Positions 9,029-18,317 of a stretch of DNA of 64,000 nt are shown one piece after another. Source of the stretch: Bradyrhizobium diazoefficiens USDA 110 (lineage in GTDB: Bacteria; Pseudomonadota; Alphaproteobacteria; Rhizobiales; Xanthobacteraceae); NCBI RefSeq assembly GCF_000011365.1, contig NC_004463.1, positions 6,434,001 to 6,498,000 of the forward strand, read 5' to 3'. The translations under genes were made by a program, and so were the position numbers. Under the pieces are notes generated by a model. It was not told the DNA's origin, ran no database searches, and saw nothing but the letters and a program-made list of their open reading frames with translations. Position 1 is the stretch's first letter, and the number at the start of each line of letters is the position of its first letter.

Positions 9029-9060
9029 AAAGCGCCGCGCGAACCACCGCGCGGCGCTTT
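9029..9060 (-). terminator. Rho-independent terminator of the ferritin-like gene
   Basis: Perfect 13-bp stem AAAGCGCCGCGCG / CGCGCGGCGCTTT with a 6-base loop; on the minus strand it is followed by TTTT. It lies just past the stop of the YciF-like gene. Confidence 0.8.
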
Positions 9061-9076
9061 CCTGCCTACACCAGCG

Positions 9077-9583
9077 CTAGCTCGCCGCGCGCAGATTCAC
9101 CTTGCTCTCGGCGAGCGCCGTGAGCTTCTTGTCGGTCGCCTTCTCCTCCTCGAGCGTCTTGGCGAGCACGGCGGCGCAGTCGCTCCGGCCGAGCTGTTTG
9201 GCCCAGGCGATCAGGCTGCCGTAACGCACGATCTCGTAATGCTCGGCGGCCTGCGCCGCATTGATCAGCGCAGCGTCCAGCACCGCCTTGTCGGCGACCT
9301 CGCCGGCGGTCTCGTCGGCCTCCTCGATGATGCCGTCGATCGCCGGGCAGTCGACCGCCTTCACCTGTGCGCCGTGCATCTTGAACACTTCCTCGAGCCG
9401 CTTGACGTGCTGCTTCGTTTCCTCGAGGTGCGTCAAAAAGCCCTTTTTCAGCTGCGGGTCGGTGGCCTTGTCGGCCATCTTCGGCAGCGCCTTGGTGAGC
9501 TGCTGCTCGGCATAGTAGATGTCCTGGAGCTGATGCACGAACAGGTCGTTCATGGTCTTGATGTCTTTTGTGAACAGTCCCAT
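9077..9583 (-). CDS. YciF/YciE-type ferritin-like protein, DUF892 (168 aa)
   Basis: The sequence MGLFTKDIKTMNDLFVHQLQ, then IYYAEQQLTKALPKMA and HLEETKQHVKRLEEVF, is the DUF892 four-helix bundle; Glu and His residues of the kind that form the di-iron site recur (E-Q-Q, E-E-T-K-Q-H, AAEHYEI, EEEKATDKK). The open frame continues 59 codons upstream, but the family begins at MGLFT and GAGG precedes that ATG. YciE/F proteins are induced by osmotic and general stress; the exact role is not established. A strong terminator follows. Confidence 0.92.
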   Translation of the reverse strand: MGLFTKDIKTMNDLFVHQLQDIYYAEQQLTKALPKMADKATDPQLKKGFLTHLEETKQHVKRLEEVFKMHGAQVKAVDCPAIDGIIEEADETAGEVADKAVLDAALINAAQAAEHYEIVRYGSLIAWAKQLGRSDCAAVLAKTLEEEKATDKKLTALAESKVNLRAAS

Positions 9584-10011
9584 CGTTCCGATCCTCTTGG
9601 GTTTCGGGAACACGGAGGCACCGGCTCGCACGAATAGCCGCATATTCCCGCCATGTTCGATTGCTGATGGGGCGCTAACGGGCACGCGGCATCGACGTTC
9701 CAAAAAAGCCGGCATCGCTTGCGCTGGAACAATGCCGCGGACGGCACGATATGAAAGCATGCCAATATACGAACGCGCGGGCCTGGCCGGTTTGGCGACT
9801 CATATGCTTAACGCGCGTCCGATGTGAACCACATATGACAAAAGTCGCCGGTCCGGCACAGAACCTATCCTTGTCAAGGGCTGCACAAGTCACCGTTTTT
9901 GTCTTAAATGAGCTGGATCATGCCTAGCGATCGACGCCTGCCTTTGGCAACCATCGCGCCCGACTGGCCAATGCCTGGCCTTGTCGGTCTTGCCCCCTGC
10001 CGGGAGGATGA
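9584..10011. other. 428-bp gap between divergent genes
   Basis: This is the promoter region for the ferritin-like gene (leftward) and the UPF0104 gene (rightward). The centre is AT-richer than the surroundings, with CATATG twice about 35 bp apart. A TTGACA-like hexamer is readable on the minus strand within CCTTGTCAAGG, but no convincing -10 partner is visible. No gene is supported here. Confidence 0.5.
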
Positions 10012-11094
10012 ATGCACGGACTGCTGCCCGCGTTGAAGCGCGGCTTCAAGAGATGGATTGGCTGGCGACGGCTCGGAATTGCCGCGAGCGTCTTCATCAT
10101 CGCCTTCGCAATCACCACGCTGGTGCGGACCCTCAAAGGTATCGATACCGGCGTCATCCTGACCGCATTGACCGAGATTCCCCGCGGGAATATCGGGCTG
10201 GCGGCGATCTGCGTCTTCTTCGCGTTCTGTACGCTGACCTTCTACGATTTTTTTGCACTGCGAACGATCGGCAAGAAGCACGTGCCCTATCGCATTGCAG
10301 CGCTCTCCAGCTTCACGTCCTATTCGATCGGCCACAACATCGGCGCCACCGTCTTTACCGGCGGCGCGATCCGCTTCCGGATCTATTCGGATTACGGGCT
10401 GAACGCGATCGACGTCGCAAAGATCTGCTTCCTGTCGGGCCTGACCTTCTGGCTCGGTAACATCTTCGTGCTCTCGATCGGCATGGCCGTCCATCCCGAT
10501 GCCGCCTCCTCGATGGATCAGCTGCCCTCGTCGATCAACCGGCTGATCGCGCTCGGCGGCCTCGCCTCGATTGGCGCCTATCTGGTCTGGCTCTGCATGG
10601 GCGAGAAACGCCGCGAGCTCGGCCAGAAGGGCTGGAAGGTGGTGTTGCCTTCGGCGCCGCTGACGCTGGTGCAGATCCTGATCGGCGTGGTCGATCTCGG
10701 CTTCTGCGCCACGGCAATGTACCTCTTGATACCGGCCACTCCGCCGATCGACTTCCTGTCGCTGGCGGTCGTGTTCATCCTGGCGACGCTGCTCGGCTTT
10801 GCCAGCCATGCCCCCGGCTCGATCGGCGTATTCGATGCCGCCATGCTGGTGGCGCTGCCGGAATTCGGCCGCGAGCAGCTTCTGGCGACGCTGCTGGTGT
10901 TCCGCCTGCTCTATTTCGTGATCCCGTTCGGCCTCGCCATCTCCATCATGGGCACGCGCGAGCTCTGGATGAACGTGGTCGAGCCCTGGCAGGAGCGACG
11001 GCGGCTGGCGGAGGCCTGCGCCCAGGCCAACCTGCCCAAGCAGGTGGCGGCAATGGAGCGCGAGCGGTCGCTGCGACAGGCCAGCAAGCGCTAG
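10012..11094 (+). CDS. UPF0104 / YbhN-like membrane protein, MprF flippase-type domain (360 aa)
   Basis: Eight to nine hydrophobic helices follow a basic N-terminus. Motifs typical of the UPF0104/LPG-synthase transmembrane family are FTSYSIGHNIGATVFTGGAI and, near the end, GFASHAPGSIGVFDAAML. Bacterial members flip or transfer lipids such as aminoacyl-phosphatidylglycerol. The soluble aminoacyl-transferase domain of full MprF is absent, so a flippase-like or unknown lipid role is more likely than lysyl-PG synthesis. GGGAGGATGA directly precedes the ATG. Confidence 0.85.
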   Translation: MHGLLPALKRGFKRWIGWRRLGIAASVFIIAFAITTLVRTLKGIDTGVILTALTEIPRGNIGLAAICVFFAFCTLTFYDFFALRTIGKKHVPYRIAALSSFTSYSIGHNIGATVFTGGAIRFRIYSDYGLNAIDVAKICFLSGLTFWLGNIFVLSIGMAVHPDAASSMDQLPSSINRLIALGGLASIGAYLVWLCMGEKRRELGQKGWKVVLPSAPLTLVQILIGVVDLGFCATAMYLLIPATPPIDFLSLAVVFILATLLGFASHAPGSIGVFDAAMLVALPEFGREQLLATLLVFRLLYFVIPFGLAISIMGTRELWMNVVEPWQERRRLAEACAQANLPKQVAAMERERSLRQASKR

Positions 11095-11195
11095 GGCGCT
11101 GGACGGCGCCCGCAAAAATCGTCAGACAAGGTTGCGGGCGGGGGGAGCAATCCTCTCTTATTTCCGCCTCAACTTTGCCGTTGAACACGCGGGCC

Positions 11196-13148
11196 ATGAT
11201 CCGACCATCTCTTCGCACCTTCTTCGCGGGCGCCCTGCTGCTTGCCGGGATTTTGACCGCTTTGCGGTCCGAGCGCGCAGTCGCGCAGGACGCCGGCGCC
11301 ATGCAGATCAATTGGGAGGTGCGCAACCGCTTCCGCCTGTTCCGCGAGGAGCGCGACTTTCTGCTTCATGTGGAGAACGCGCGTAACCGCAGCATCCTCG
11401 CCGCCGAACAGTCGCTGGAGCTCCAGAGCGAGGGCCGCGGCTGGGCCCGCAACATGGTCAACCGGCTCTGCATCGACCTCCAGGGCCGGGTCAACCAGCC
11501 CTGCACCCGCGACAACGTCAAAGAGAATTACCTCACCCCGATCGACCATCCGGTGACCGTGCGCCTGACCGGCGCGGTGCCGGTCGGCGCCACCTGCGCC
11601 TGGTCGTTCGACGACGGCGACGGACCGCAGACCTCGACCTTCGACTGTGCCGAGCCGGTCAATCTGCGCGTCCGCTACGGCCGGCAGACGGTCGCGAGCG
11701 TCGACGTCTCCTCCGGCTCCGATCCGACCCAGCGCGTTCAGACCGAGATCCAGGTCCGCGACATCTTCGTCGCCGGCCTCGGCGACAGCATCGCCTCGGG
11801 CGAAGGCAATCCCGACCGGCCGCTGGCGCTGTCGGACGAAGGTTTCTGCTTCCGCTCCTATCTCGGCACCGCCGGCGCGCAGTACTACCGGCCGAGCCGC
11901 GCCGGCTATAAAGGCGGCCGCGCCTGCGAGGCGCCGGATACGCTCGCCAACTGGCAGCGCTACGGCGCGCTCTGGTTCAACTCCCCCTGCCACCGCTCGC
12001 TCTACAGCTACCAGGCCCGCACCGCGCTGGCGCTCGCGGTGCGCTACACCCACATCGCGGTGACCTTTCTGCCGCTCGCCTGCACCGGCGCCAGCATCGG
12101 CGACGGGCTGCTCGGCTCGCAGCGCGCCCGCGAATGCGCGCCCAGCAAAAACGGCAATTGCCAGACCAGCGTGAACGCGCAGGTCGCCGAGCTGCGCGAG
12201 GCGCTCACCGCGGCGAAGAAGCGCCAGCCGGACCGCACGCTCGATCTCGTGCTGCTCTCGATCGGTGCCAATGATGTCTACTTCTCGGGTCTCGTCGCCG
12301 ACGTCATCGTCGACACCGCGACCGAGCGCGCGCTGTTCCGCCGCTCCGGCGTGATGGCGAGCGTCGACGATTCCCGCGATGCGCTGGCGCGCGAGCTGCC
12401 GCAGAATTTCGTCAAGCTGCGCGAGGCGCTGAAGCCGCTGGTCGGCGGCGACCTCTCGCATGTGGTCTATGTCTCCTACGCCAATCCGGCGCTTGCCGAT
12501 GGCGGCGTGCCCTGCCGCGGCGGCCGCGCCGGCTTCGACATTCATCCGTCCTTCAACGCCGATCCGCAGCGCCTCGCCCGCGTCTCGACCTTCGTCGACA
12601 CCGAATTCCTGCCTCAGTTGAAGGGGCTCGCCACCTGCACCCGCGGCGCGCTGTGCCGCGATCCCGAAGCCGACCGCATGACGTTCGTCGATGCGCATCA
12701 GGCAGCGTTCGCCGATCACGGCTTCTGCGCGCATGCGGGCAACGATCCCGAATTCGACCGCACGTGTTTTGCCGAGAACGGCCAGAGCTTCAATCCCGAT
12801 ATCGTGAGCGCGGCGAGCCAGCCGATGCTGTGCGGCCGCGGCGCCTCCGAGTATCGCGCCTATCTGCCGCGCGCGCGCTGGATCCGCGACGCCAATGACA
12901 GCTACTTCGCCGCGATGACCTATCCGCAAGGCCTGCCGGCCGCGAGCCAGCCGACCGACATCCACGACGCCACCTGGGGCGTGCTCTCCGCCGTCTATGG
13001 CGGCGCCGTGCATCCAAGCGCCGAAGGCCACGCCGCGATGGCGGATGCGGCGCTGCCGGCCGCAAGCAGCGTGCTCGGGCTGGATGCAGTACCGCCGCCC
13101 GTGACGCGGGGACTGCTGCCGCAGCTGCTACCGAGCGCGCGGCAGTAG
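11196..13148 (+). CDS. Secreted SGNH/GDSL-type hydrolase with N-terminal extension (650 aa)
   Basis: A signal peptide (MIRPSLRTFFAGALLLAGIL, cleavage near AVAQDA) leads into a roughly 180-residue beta-rich domain, then the SGNH blocks: GLGDSIASGEGNP (nucleophile Ser), SIGANDVYFSG (block III Asn) and, near the C-terminus, HPSAEGHAAMAD (catalytic His). Many cysteines (CRSY..C, SPCHRS, PLACTG, CAPSKNGNC) suggest periplasmic disulphides. SGNH enzymes are esterases, lipases or carbohydrate deacetylases; the substrate is unknown. An in-frame TTG lies seven codons upstream; the ATG best fits the signal peptide, though its ribosome site is weak. Confidence 0.85.
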   Translation: MIRPSLRTFFAGALLLAGILTALRSERAVAQDAGAMQINWEVRNRFRLFREERDFLLHVENARNRSILAAEQSLELQSEGRGWARNMVNRLCIDLQGRVNQPCTRDNVKENYLTPIDHPVTVRLTGAVPVGATCAWSFDDGDGPQTSTFDCAEPVNLRVRYGRQTVASVDVSSGSDPTQRVQTEIQVRDIFVAGLGDSIASGEGNPDRPLALSDEGFCFRSYLGTAGAQYYRPSRAGYKGGRACEAPDTLANWQRYGALWFNSPCHRSLYSYQARTALALAVRYTHIAVTFLPLACTGASIGDGLLGSQRARECAPSKNGNCQTSVNAQVAELREALTAAKKRQPDRTLDLVLLSIGANDVYFSGLVADVIVDTATERALFRRSGVMASVDDSRDALARELPQNFVKLREALKPLVGGDLSHVVYVSYANPALADGGVPCRGGRAGFDIHPSFNADPQRLARVSTFVDTEFLPQLKGLATCTRGALCRDPEADRMTFVDAHQAAFADHGFCAHAGNDPEFDRTCFAENGQSFNPDIVSAASQPMLCGRGASEYRAYLPRARWIRDANDSYFAAMTYPQGLPAASQPTDIHDATWGVLSAVYGGAVHPSAEGHAAMADAALPAASSVLGLDAVPPPVTRGLLPQLLPSARQ

Positions 13149-13174
13149 AAGCGAGAGCGAGCGCTCTCCACACC

Positions 13175-13252
13175 GTCATTGCGAGCGCAGCGAAGCAATC
13201 CAGAGTCCATCCGCCGAAAGATTCTGGATTGCTTCGCCGCGCTCGCAATGAC
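13175..13252. repeat. Palindromic interspersed repeat, family B
   Basis: Two 30-bp arms, starting GTCATTGCGAGCGCAGCGAA and ending in GGATTGCTTCGCC followed by CGCTCGCAATGAC, are near-perfect inverted copies flanking an 18-bp centre. A half copy lies near 28.04 kb. Such elements can act as terminators; this one follows the SGNH gene. Confidence 0.8.
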
Positions 13253-13474
13253 GCGCTGTGAGTACGAATACTATCTCCCCGAGTCGTCCTGGCTTTCGCC
13301 AGAACGACGATTGGGACGAGCGCGGTCTCCATCCTCACGATCGTTCCCTCCCACCTGCCGTTCCATCAATCCAAAAACGGCATCGATCGATACTCCCTTG
13401 AACTTGGACACTTTGCCGCGCGCGCCTCTAGGAGTCGTGGTGAGGAAACATTTCGAGTTCTAAGGAGGCGCGTG

Positions 13475-14815
13475 ATGAGCGCAGTGGTGTCCGCAGCGGA
13501 CGTGAGGAGGTCTCGCGTCAGGCTGTTCATCGTGACCATGTTGTTCCTGGTCACGACCGTCAACTACGCCGACCGCGCCACGCTCTCGATCGCGGGCCCC
13601 GCGCTCTCCAAGGAGCTGCATCTCGATCCCGTCGCGATGGGCTGGATCTTCTCGGCCTTCGGGTGGTCCTATGTGATCGCCCAAGTGCCGGGCGGCTGGC
13701 TGCTCGACCGCTACGGCTCGCGCCTCGTCTATGCCTTCGGCATCATCGTCTGGTCGCTGTTCACGCTGATGCAGGGCTGGGTCGGCTTCCTCAGCGCCGG
13801 CGCTGCCATCGTCGTGCTGTTCGCACTCCGCCTCCTTGTCGGCGTCGCGGAAGCGCCGTCCTTCCCCGCCAATGCCCGCATCGTCGCCGCCTGGTTTCCC
13901 GGCAACGAGCGCGGCACCGCGTCCGCTTTCTTCAATTCGGGACAGTATTTCGCGACCGTGATCTTCGCGCCGCTGATGGGCTGGATCGCCCACGATTACG
14001 GCTGGCGCTACGTGTTCTTCGTGATGGGCGCGCTCGGCGTGATCATGGGTCTCGTCTGGATCAAGACCATCTACGGCCCGAAGGAGCATCCCGGGATCAA
14101 CGAGGCGGAGTTCGACTACATCAAGGAGGGCGGCGCGCTGGTCGATCTCGACGCGCCCAAGGAAGAACGTGCGCCTCAGTCCGGCTCCGGGTGGGACCAC
14201 ATCCGCCAGCTGCTCTCCAACCGCATGATGCTCGGCGTCTATCTCGGCCAGTACTGCATCAACACGCTGACCTATTTCTTCCTGACCTGGTTCCCGGTCT
14301 ACCTCGTCAAGGAGCGCGGCCTGTCGATCCTGCAGGCCGGCTTCGTCGCGACGCTGCCGGCGCTGTGCGGCTTCATCGGCGGTGTGCTCGGCGGCATCAT
14401 CTCGGACGCGATCCTGCGCAGCACCGGTTCGCTGACCATGGCGCGCAAGATTCCGATCGTCGGCGGCATGCTGCTGTCGATGTCGATCATCGCCTGCAAC
14501 TATGTCGACGGACATGCACTGGTGGTCGGCTTCATGGCGCTCGCCTTCTTCGGCAAGGGCATCGGCGCGCTCGGCTGGGCTGTCGTCTCCGACACCTCGC
14601 CGAAGGAAGCCGGCGGCGTCTCCGGCGGCCTGTTCAACACCTTCGGCAACCTCTCCTCGATCACCACCCCGATCGTGATCGGCTACATCCTGGCCGCGAC
14701 CGGCTCCTTCAACGGCGCGCTGCTGTTCGTCGGCGCCAATGCGCTGGTCGCCGCGTTCGCCTATCTCGTCGTGGTGGGCAAGATCGAGCGGGTGGTGCTC
14801 AAACGTTCCTCCTGA
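13475..14815 (+). CDS. MFS transporter, anion:cation symporter family, probable hexarate (glucarate/galactarate) uptake (446 aa)
   Basis: Twelve hydrophobic helices. The N-terminus, FLVTTVNYADRATLSIAGPA, is the hallmark of the ACS subfamily (GudP, GarP, ExuT, phthalate permeases). Other typical pieces are PGGWLLDRYGSRLVYAFGI and RLLVGVAEAPSFPANARIVA. AAGGAGG gives an excellent ribosome site for this ATG. The gene heads a cluster encoding glucarate dehydratase, galactarate dehydratase, KdgD and a semialdehyde dehydrogenase, so D-glucarate/galactarate is the likely substrate. A strong terminator separates it from the LysR gene, so it is transcribed alone from the region upstream. Confidence 0.88.
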   Translation: MSAVVSAADVRRSRVRLFIVTMLFLVTTVNYADRATLSIAGPALSKELHLDPVAMGWIFSAFGWSYVIAQVPGGWLLDRYGSRLVYAFGIIVWSLFTLMQGWVGFLSAGAAIVVLFALRLLVGVAEAPSFPANARIVAAWFPGNERGTASAFFNSGQYFATVIFAPLMGWIAHDYGWRYVFFVMGALGVIMGLVWIKTIYGPKEHPGINEAEFDYIKEGGALVDLDAPKEERAPQSGSGWDHIRQLLSNRMMLGVYLGQYCINTLTYFFLTWFPVYLVKERGLSILQAGFVATLPALCGFIGGVLGGIISDAILRSTGSLTMARKIPIVGGMLLSMSIIACNYVDGHALVVGFMALAFFGKGIGALGWAVVSDTSPKEAGGVSGGLFNTFGNLSSITTPIVIGYILAATGSFNGALLFVGANALVAAFAYLVVVGKIERVVLKRSS

Positions 14816-14847
14816 GGGCTCCCGCGGGAGCTTGACCAGGCAACTCA

Positions 14848-14878
14848 ACGGCGGCTCAAAAGCCGCCGTCTTTGTTTT
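14848..14878 (+). terminator. Rho-independent terminator after the hexarate transporter
   Basis: Nine-bp stem ACGGCGGCT / AGCCGCCGT with loop CAAA, followed by CTTTGTTTT. It separates the transporter from the downstream LysR gene. Confidence 0.9.
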
Positions 14879-14937
14879 GGGGATGATCGATGCTAGAAGT
14901 GCCGGGGAAACGCCTTATTCATCTAAGGCATGTATCG

Positions 14938-15843
14938 ATGTTCGACCTCAACCAGCTCCGCTGTTTCGTCACGGTGGCGGAGGAACTACATTTCGGCCGC
15001 GCCGCCGCGCGGCTGAACATGACCCAGCCGCCGTTGTCGCGGCAGATCCAGGTGCTCGAGCACATCATCGACGCGCCGCTGCTGGAGCGCACCAGCCGTT
15101 CGGTGCGCCTGACGCCGGCCGGCCGCAGCTTCCTGCCGGAGGCGCGCCGCATCCTCAAGCTTGCGGAAAGCGCCTCGCAGGTCGCCCGCCGCATCGCGCT
15201 GGGCAAGACCGGCTCGCTCAAGATCGGCTTTACGGCGGCGGCCGCCTACGGCTTCCTCCCCGAGCTGGTCGCGGCCTGCCGCGCCAAGCTGCCCGAAGTC
15301 GATTTCTCGCTGAAGGAGATGGTCTCCGGCGACCAGTTCGAGGCGCTCAGCTCCGGCCAGATCGACGCCGGCCTGCTCAGGCCGCCGATCGCGCGCCCCG
15401 AAGTGGCCAGCCGCCGCGTCGTCGCCGAGCCCCTGCTTGCCGCGATCCCGAAGAAGCATCCGCTGGCGAGCGCCGACAGCATCACCATCAAGGATTTCGA
15501 CGACCAGCCCTTCGTGATGTATTCGCCCTATGAGAGCCGCTACTTCCACGATCTCCTGGTGGCGCTGTTCACCCGCGCCGACGTGCTGCCGCGCTATGTC
15601 CAGCATCTGAGCCAGATCCACTCGATCCTCGCCATGGTCCGCGCCGGCCTCGGCCTTGCCATCGTGCCGGCCGCGGCCGCAAGCCTGAAGATCTCCGACG
15701 TGCGGCTGCGGCCGCTCAAATTGCGCACGCGCGTCCCGGTCGAGCTGTTCATGGTCTGGCGCCGCGACGACGAGAATCCGCTGCTGTCGGCGCTGGTCAA
15801 AATCGCCGGTGAATTGTCCTCCGCGGAGACCATGGAAGATTGA
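14938..15843 (+). CDS. LysR-family transcription regulator, probable hexarate regulator (301 aa)
   Basis: The N-terminal HTH reads MFDLNQLRCFVTVAEELHFG, then RAAARLNMTQPPLSRQIQVLE; the substrate-binding domain starts near GSLKIGFTAAAAYGF. The ATG 16 codons inside the open frame was chosen because LysR proteins of this subgroup start about four residues before the LRCFV helix; AAGG precedes it. Lying between the transporter and kdgD-gudD on the same strand, it probably controls the cluster with glucarate or a downstream acid as co-inducer (inference). Confidence 0.9.
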   Translation: MFDLNQLRCFVTVAEELHFGRAAARLNMTQPPLSRQIQVLEHIIDAPLLERTSRSVRLTPAGRSFLPEARRILKLAESASQVARRIALGKTGSLKIGFTAAAAYGFLPELVAACRAKLPEVDFSLKEMVSGDQFEALSSGQIDAGLLRPPIARPEVASRRVVAEPLLAAIPKKHPLASADSITIKDFDDQPFVMYSPYESRYFHDLLVALFTRADVLPRYVQHLSQIHSILAMVRAGLGLAIVPAAAASLKISDVRLRPLKLRTRVPVELFMVWRRDDENPLLSALVKIAGELSSAETMED

Positions 15844-15966
15844 TGCTGATTTCGCATCGGTCGATATAGGCTTTGGCTTGGACGCGCATCGAACGGTCTC
15901 CTAAACCACGGCGCATGGACGCGCAGGCTTGCGTCCTCCACAACACGCAATTAGGGAGCCGCGCCC

Positions 15967-16911
15967 ATGAGCAAGATGACCCCGCAGGAAATGGCCCAGA
16001 CGATCGGATCGGGCCTCCTGTCCTTCCCCGTCACGCCGTTCAAGGCGGACTACTCCTTCGACGAGGCGACCTACCGCGCCAACATGGACTGGCTGTGCGG
16101 CTATGACGTCGCGGGCCTGTTCGCCGCGGGCGGCACCGGCGAGTTCTTCTCGCTGACGCCGACCGAGGTCCCGCAGATCGTCAAGATCGCCGTCGAGGAG
16201 ACCAAGGGCCGCGTGCCCGTCCTCGCCGGCACCGGCTACGGCACCGCGATCGCCCGCGAGATCGCTGTTGGCGCCGAGAAGGCCGGCGCCGACGGCCTGT
16301 TGCTGCTGCCGCCCTATCTCACCCATTCCGAGCAGGACGGCCTTGCCGCCCATGTCGAGGCGGTCTGCGCCGCCGTGAAGATCGGCGTCATCGTCTACAA
16401 CCGCGACAACGCCATCCTTCAGCCCGACACGCTCGCCCGTCTCGCCGAGCGCTGCCCGAACCTCGTCGGCTACAAGGACGGCATCGGCGACATCGAGCTG
16501 ATGACCCGCGTCTACACCAAGCTCGGCGACCGCCTCACCTATATCGGCGGCCTGCCGACCGCGGAAACCTTCGCGCTGCCCTATCTCGACATGGGCGTGA
16601 CGACCTACTCCTCGGCCGTGTTCAACTTCGTTCCGGAATTCGCGACCAACTTCTACGCCGCGGTGCGCAAGCGCGATCACGCCACGATCCATGCCGGGCT
16701 GAAGGACTTCATCCTGCCGCTGATCGCGATCCGCAACCGCAAGAAGGGTTATGCGGTCTCCATCATCAAGGCCGGCATGAAGGTGATCGGCCGCGACTCC
16801 GGCCCGGTCCGCCCGCCGCTGACCGATCTCACCGAGCAGGAGATTGCGGAGCTGACCGCGCTGGTCAAGAAGCTGCCCGCCATCCGATCGTCACAACAGG
16901 CTGCAGAATAA
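15967..16911 (+). CDS. kdgD: 5-dehydro-4-deoxyglucarate dehydratase (314 aa)
   Basis: A DHDPS/NAL-family (beta/alpha)8 barrel. It begins with [20 protein letters not shown], has the carboxylate-binding [13 protein letters not shown], the barrel tyrosine in VIVYNRDNA and the Schiff-base lysine in [10 protein letters not shown]. KdgD converts 5-keto-4-deoxyglucarate to alpha-ketoglutarate semialdehyde with loss of CO2 and water (EC 4.2.1.41). GGGAG lies before the ATG. It is followed at 24 bp by gudD, which makes its substrate, and then by the dehydrogenase that consumes its product, so the assignment is strongly supported by context. Confidence 0.94.
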   Translation: MSKMTPQEMAQTIGSGLLSFPVTPFKADYSFDEATYRANMDWLCGYDVAGLFAAGGTGEFFSLTPTEVPQIVKIAVEETKGRVPVLAGTGYGTAIAREIAVGAEKAGADGLLLLPPYLTHSEQDGLAAHVEAVCAAVKIGVIVYNRDNAILQPDTLARLAERCPNLVGYKDGIGDIELMTRVYTKLGDRLTYIGGLPTAETFALPYLDMGVTTYSSAVFNFVPEFATNFYAAVRKRDHATIHAGLKDFILPLIAIRNRKKGYAVSIIKAGMKVIGRDSGPVRPPLTDLTEQEIAELTALVKKLPAIRSSQQAAE

Positions 16912-16935
16912 CAAGACAACAGGGAGGAGCATGCG

Positions 16936-18294
16936 ATGGCCCAGACTGACATCTCCGGCGCGCCAGTCGCCGGCGCACCGGTCGTCACGGCGATGCAGGT
17001 GATCCCGGTCGCGGGCCGCGACAGCATGCTCCTCAACTTAAGCGGCGCGCATGCGCCGTTCTTCACCCGCAACATCGTCATCCTCACCGACAATGCCGGC
17101 CACACCGGCGTCGGCGAGGTGCCGGGCGGCCAGAAGATCTGGCAGACGCTCCAGGACGCGCGCGATCTCGTGATCGGCAAGACCGTCGGCGCGATGAACA
17201 ACATCCTCGCCGACGTCCGCACCGCCTTCGCCGATCGTGACGCCGGCGGCCGCGGCAAGCAGACGTTCGACCTGCGCGTCATGATCCATGCGGTCACGGC
17301 GATCGAGTCCGCGCTGCTCGACCTGCTCGGTCAGCATCTCAACCTGCCGGTCGCCGCGCTGCTCGGCGAAGGCCAGCAGCGCAAGAGCGTCGAGACGCTC
17401 GGCTACCTCTTCTTCGTCGGCGATATCAGCAAGTCCAGGCTCGACTACGTCACGGGCGAGACCGGCAAGGCGGAGTGGTTCAACCTCCGCCATCAGGAGG
17501 CGATGACGCCGGAGACCGTGGTGCGGCTCGCGGAAGCCACCCACGATCATTACGGCTTCGCCGATTTCAAGCTCAAGGGCGGCGTGCTCCGCGGCGAGCA
17601 GGAGATCGAGGCCGTCACCGCGATCGCCAAGCGCTTCCCCAACGCGCGTGTCACGCTGGACCCGAACGGCGCCTGGTCGCTCGACGAGGCTGTCAGCCTC
17701 TGCAAGGACATGCACGGCATCCTCGCCTATGCCGAGGACCCCTGCGGCGCCGAGGCCGGCTTCTCCGGCCGCGAGATCATGGCCGAGTTCCGCCGCGCCA
17801 CGGGTCTGCCCACAGCGACCAACATGATCGCCACCGACTGGCGCCAGCTCTCCCATGCGCTGCGTCTCGGCGCGGTGGACATTCCGCTGGCCGATCCCCA
17901 CTTCTGGACCATGCAGGGCTCGGTGCGCGTGGCCCAGACCTGCCGCGACAACGGCCTGACCTGGGGCTCGCACTCCAACAACCATTTCGACATCTCGCTC
18001 GCGATGTTCACCCATGTCGGCGCCGCCGCCCCCGGCAAGGTCACCGCGATCGACACCCACTGGATCTGGCAGGATGGCCAGGCGCTGACCAGGGAGCCGC
18101 TCCGGATCAAGGGCGGCAAGATTGCGGTCCCCGACAGGCCGGGCCTCGGTATCGAAATCGACAGGGCGGCCATCGACGCCGCGCATGACCTCTACAAGCA
18201 GCATGGACTCGGCGCCCGCGATGACGCTATTGCCATGCAGGACCTGATCCCCGGCTGGACCTTCGACGACAAGCGTCCCTGCCTCGTTCGGTAA
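16936..18294 (+). CDS. gudD: Glucarate dehydratase (452 aa)
   Basis: Enolase superfamily, GlucD type. Visible ligands and catalytic groups are the KxK motif in FKLKGG, the metal ligand region [23 protein letters not shown] and the catalytic His in [11 protein letters not shown]. The length matches E. coli GudD (about 446). It dehydrates D-glucarate, and often L-idarate, to 5-keto-4-deoxyglucarate (EC 4.2.1.40). GGGAGGAGC gives a strong ribosome site, and the spacing places it in an operon with kdgD and the semialdehyde dehydrogenase. Confidence 0.95.
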   Translation: MAQTDISGAPVAGAPVVTAMQVIPVAGRDSMLLNLSGAHAPFFTRNIVILTDNAGHTGVGEVPGGQKIWQTLQDARDLVIGKTVGAMNNILADVRTAFADRDAGGRGKQTFDLRVMIHAVTAIESALLDLLGQHLNLPVAALLGEGQQRKSVETLGYLFFVGDISKSRLDYVTGETGKAEWFNLRHQEAMTPETVVRLAEATHDHYGFADFKLKGGVLRGEQEIEAVTAIAKRFPNARVTLDPNGAWSLDEAVSLCKDMHGILAYAEDPCGAEAGFSGREIMAEFRRATGLPTATNMIATDWRQLSHALRLGAVDIPLADPHFWTMQGSVRVAQTCRDNGLTWGSHSNNHFDISLAMFTHVGAAAPGKVTAIDTHWIWQDGQALTREPLRIKGGKIAVPDRPGLGIEIDRAAIDAAHDLYKQHGLGARDDAIAMQDLIPGWTFDDKRPCLVR

Positions 18295-18317
18295 GAAACT
18301 TTCCCTGGAGGAATGAT

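Noticed and set aside
10012..11094. Full MprF lysyl-phosphatidylglycerol synthase
   Set aside because: Only the membrane flippase-type domain is present; the aminoacyl-transferase domain is missing and the gene ends cleanly.
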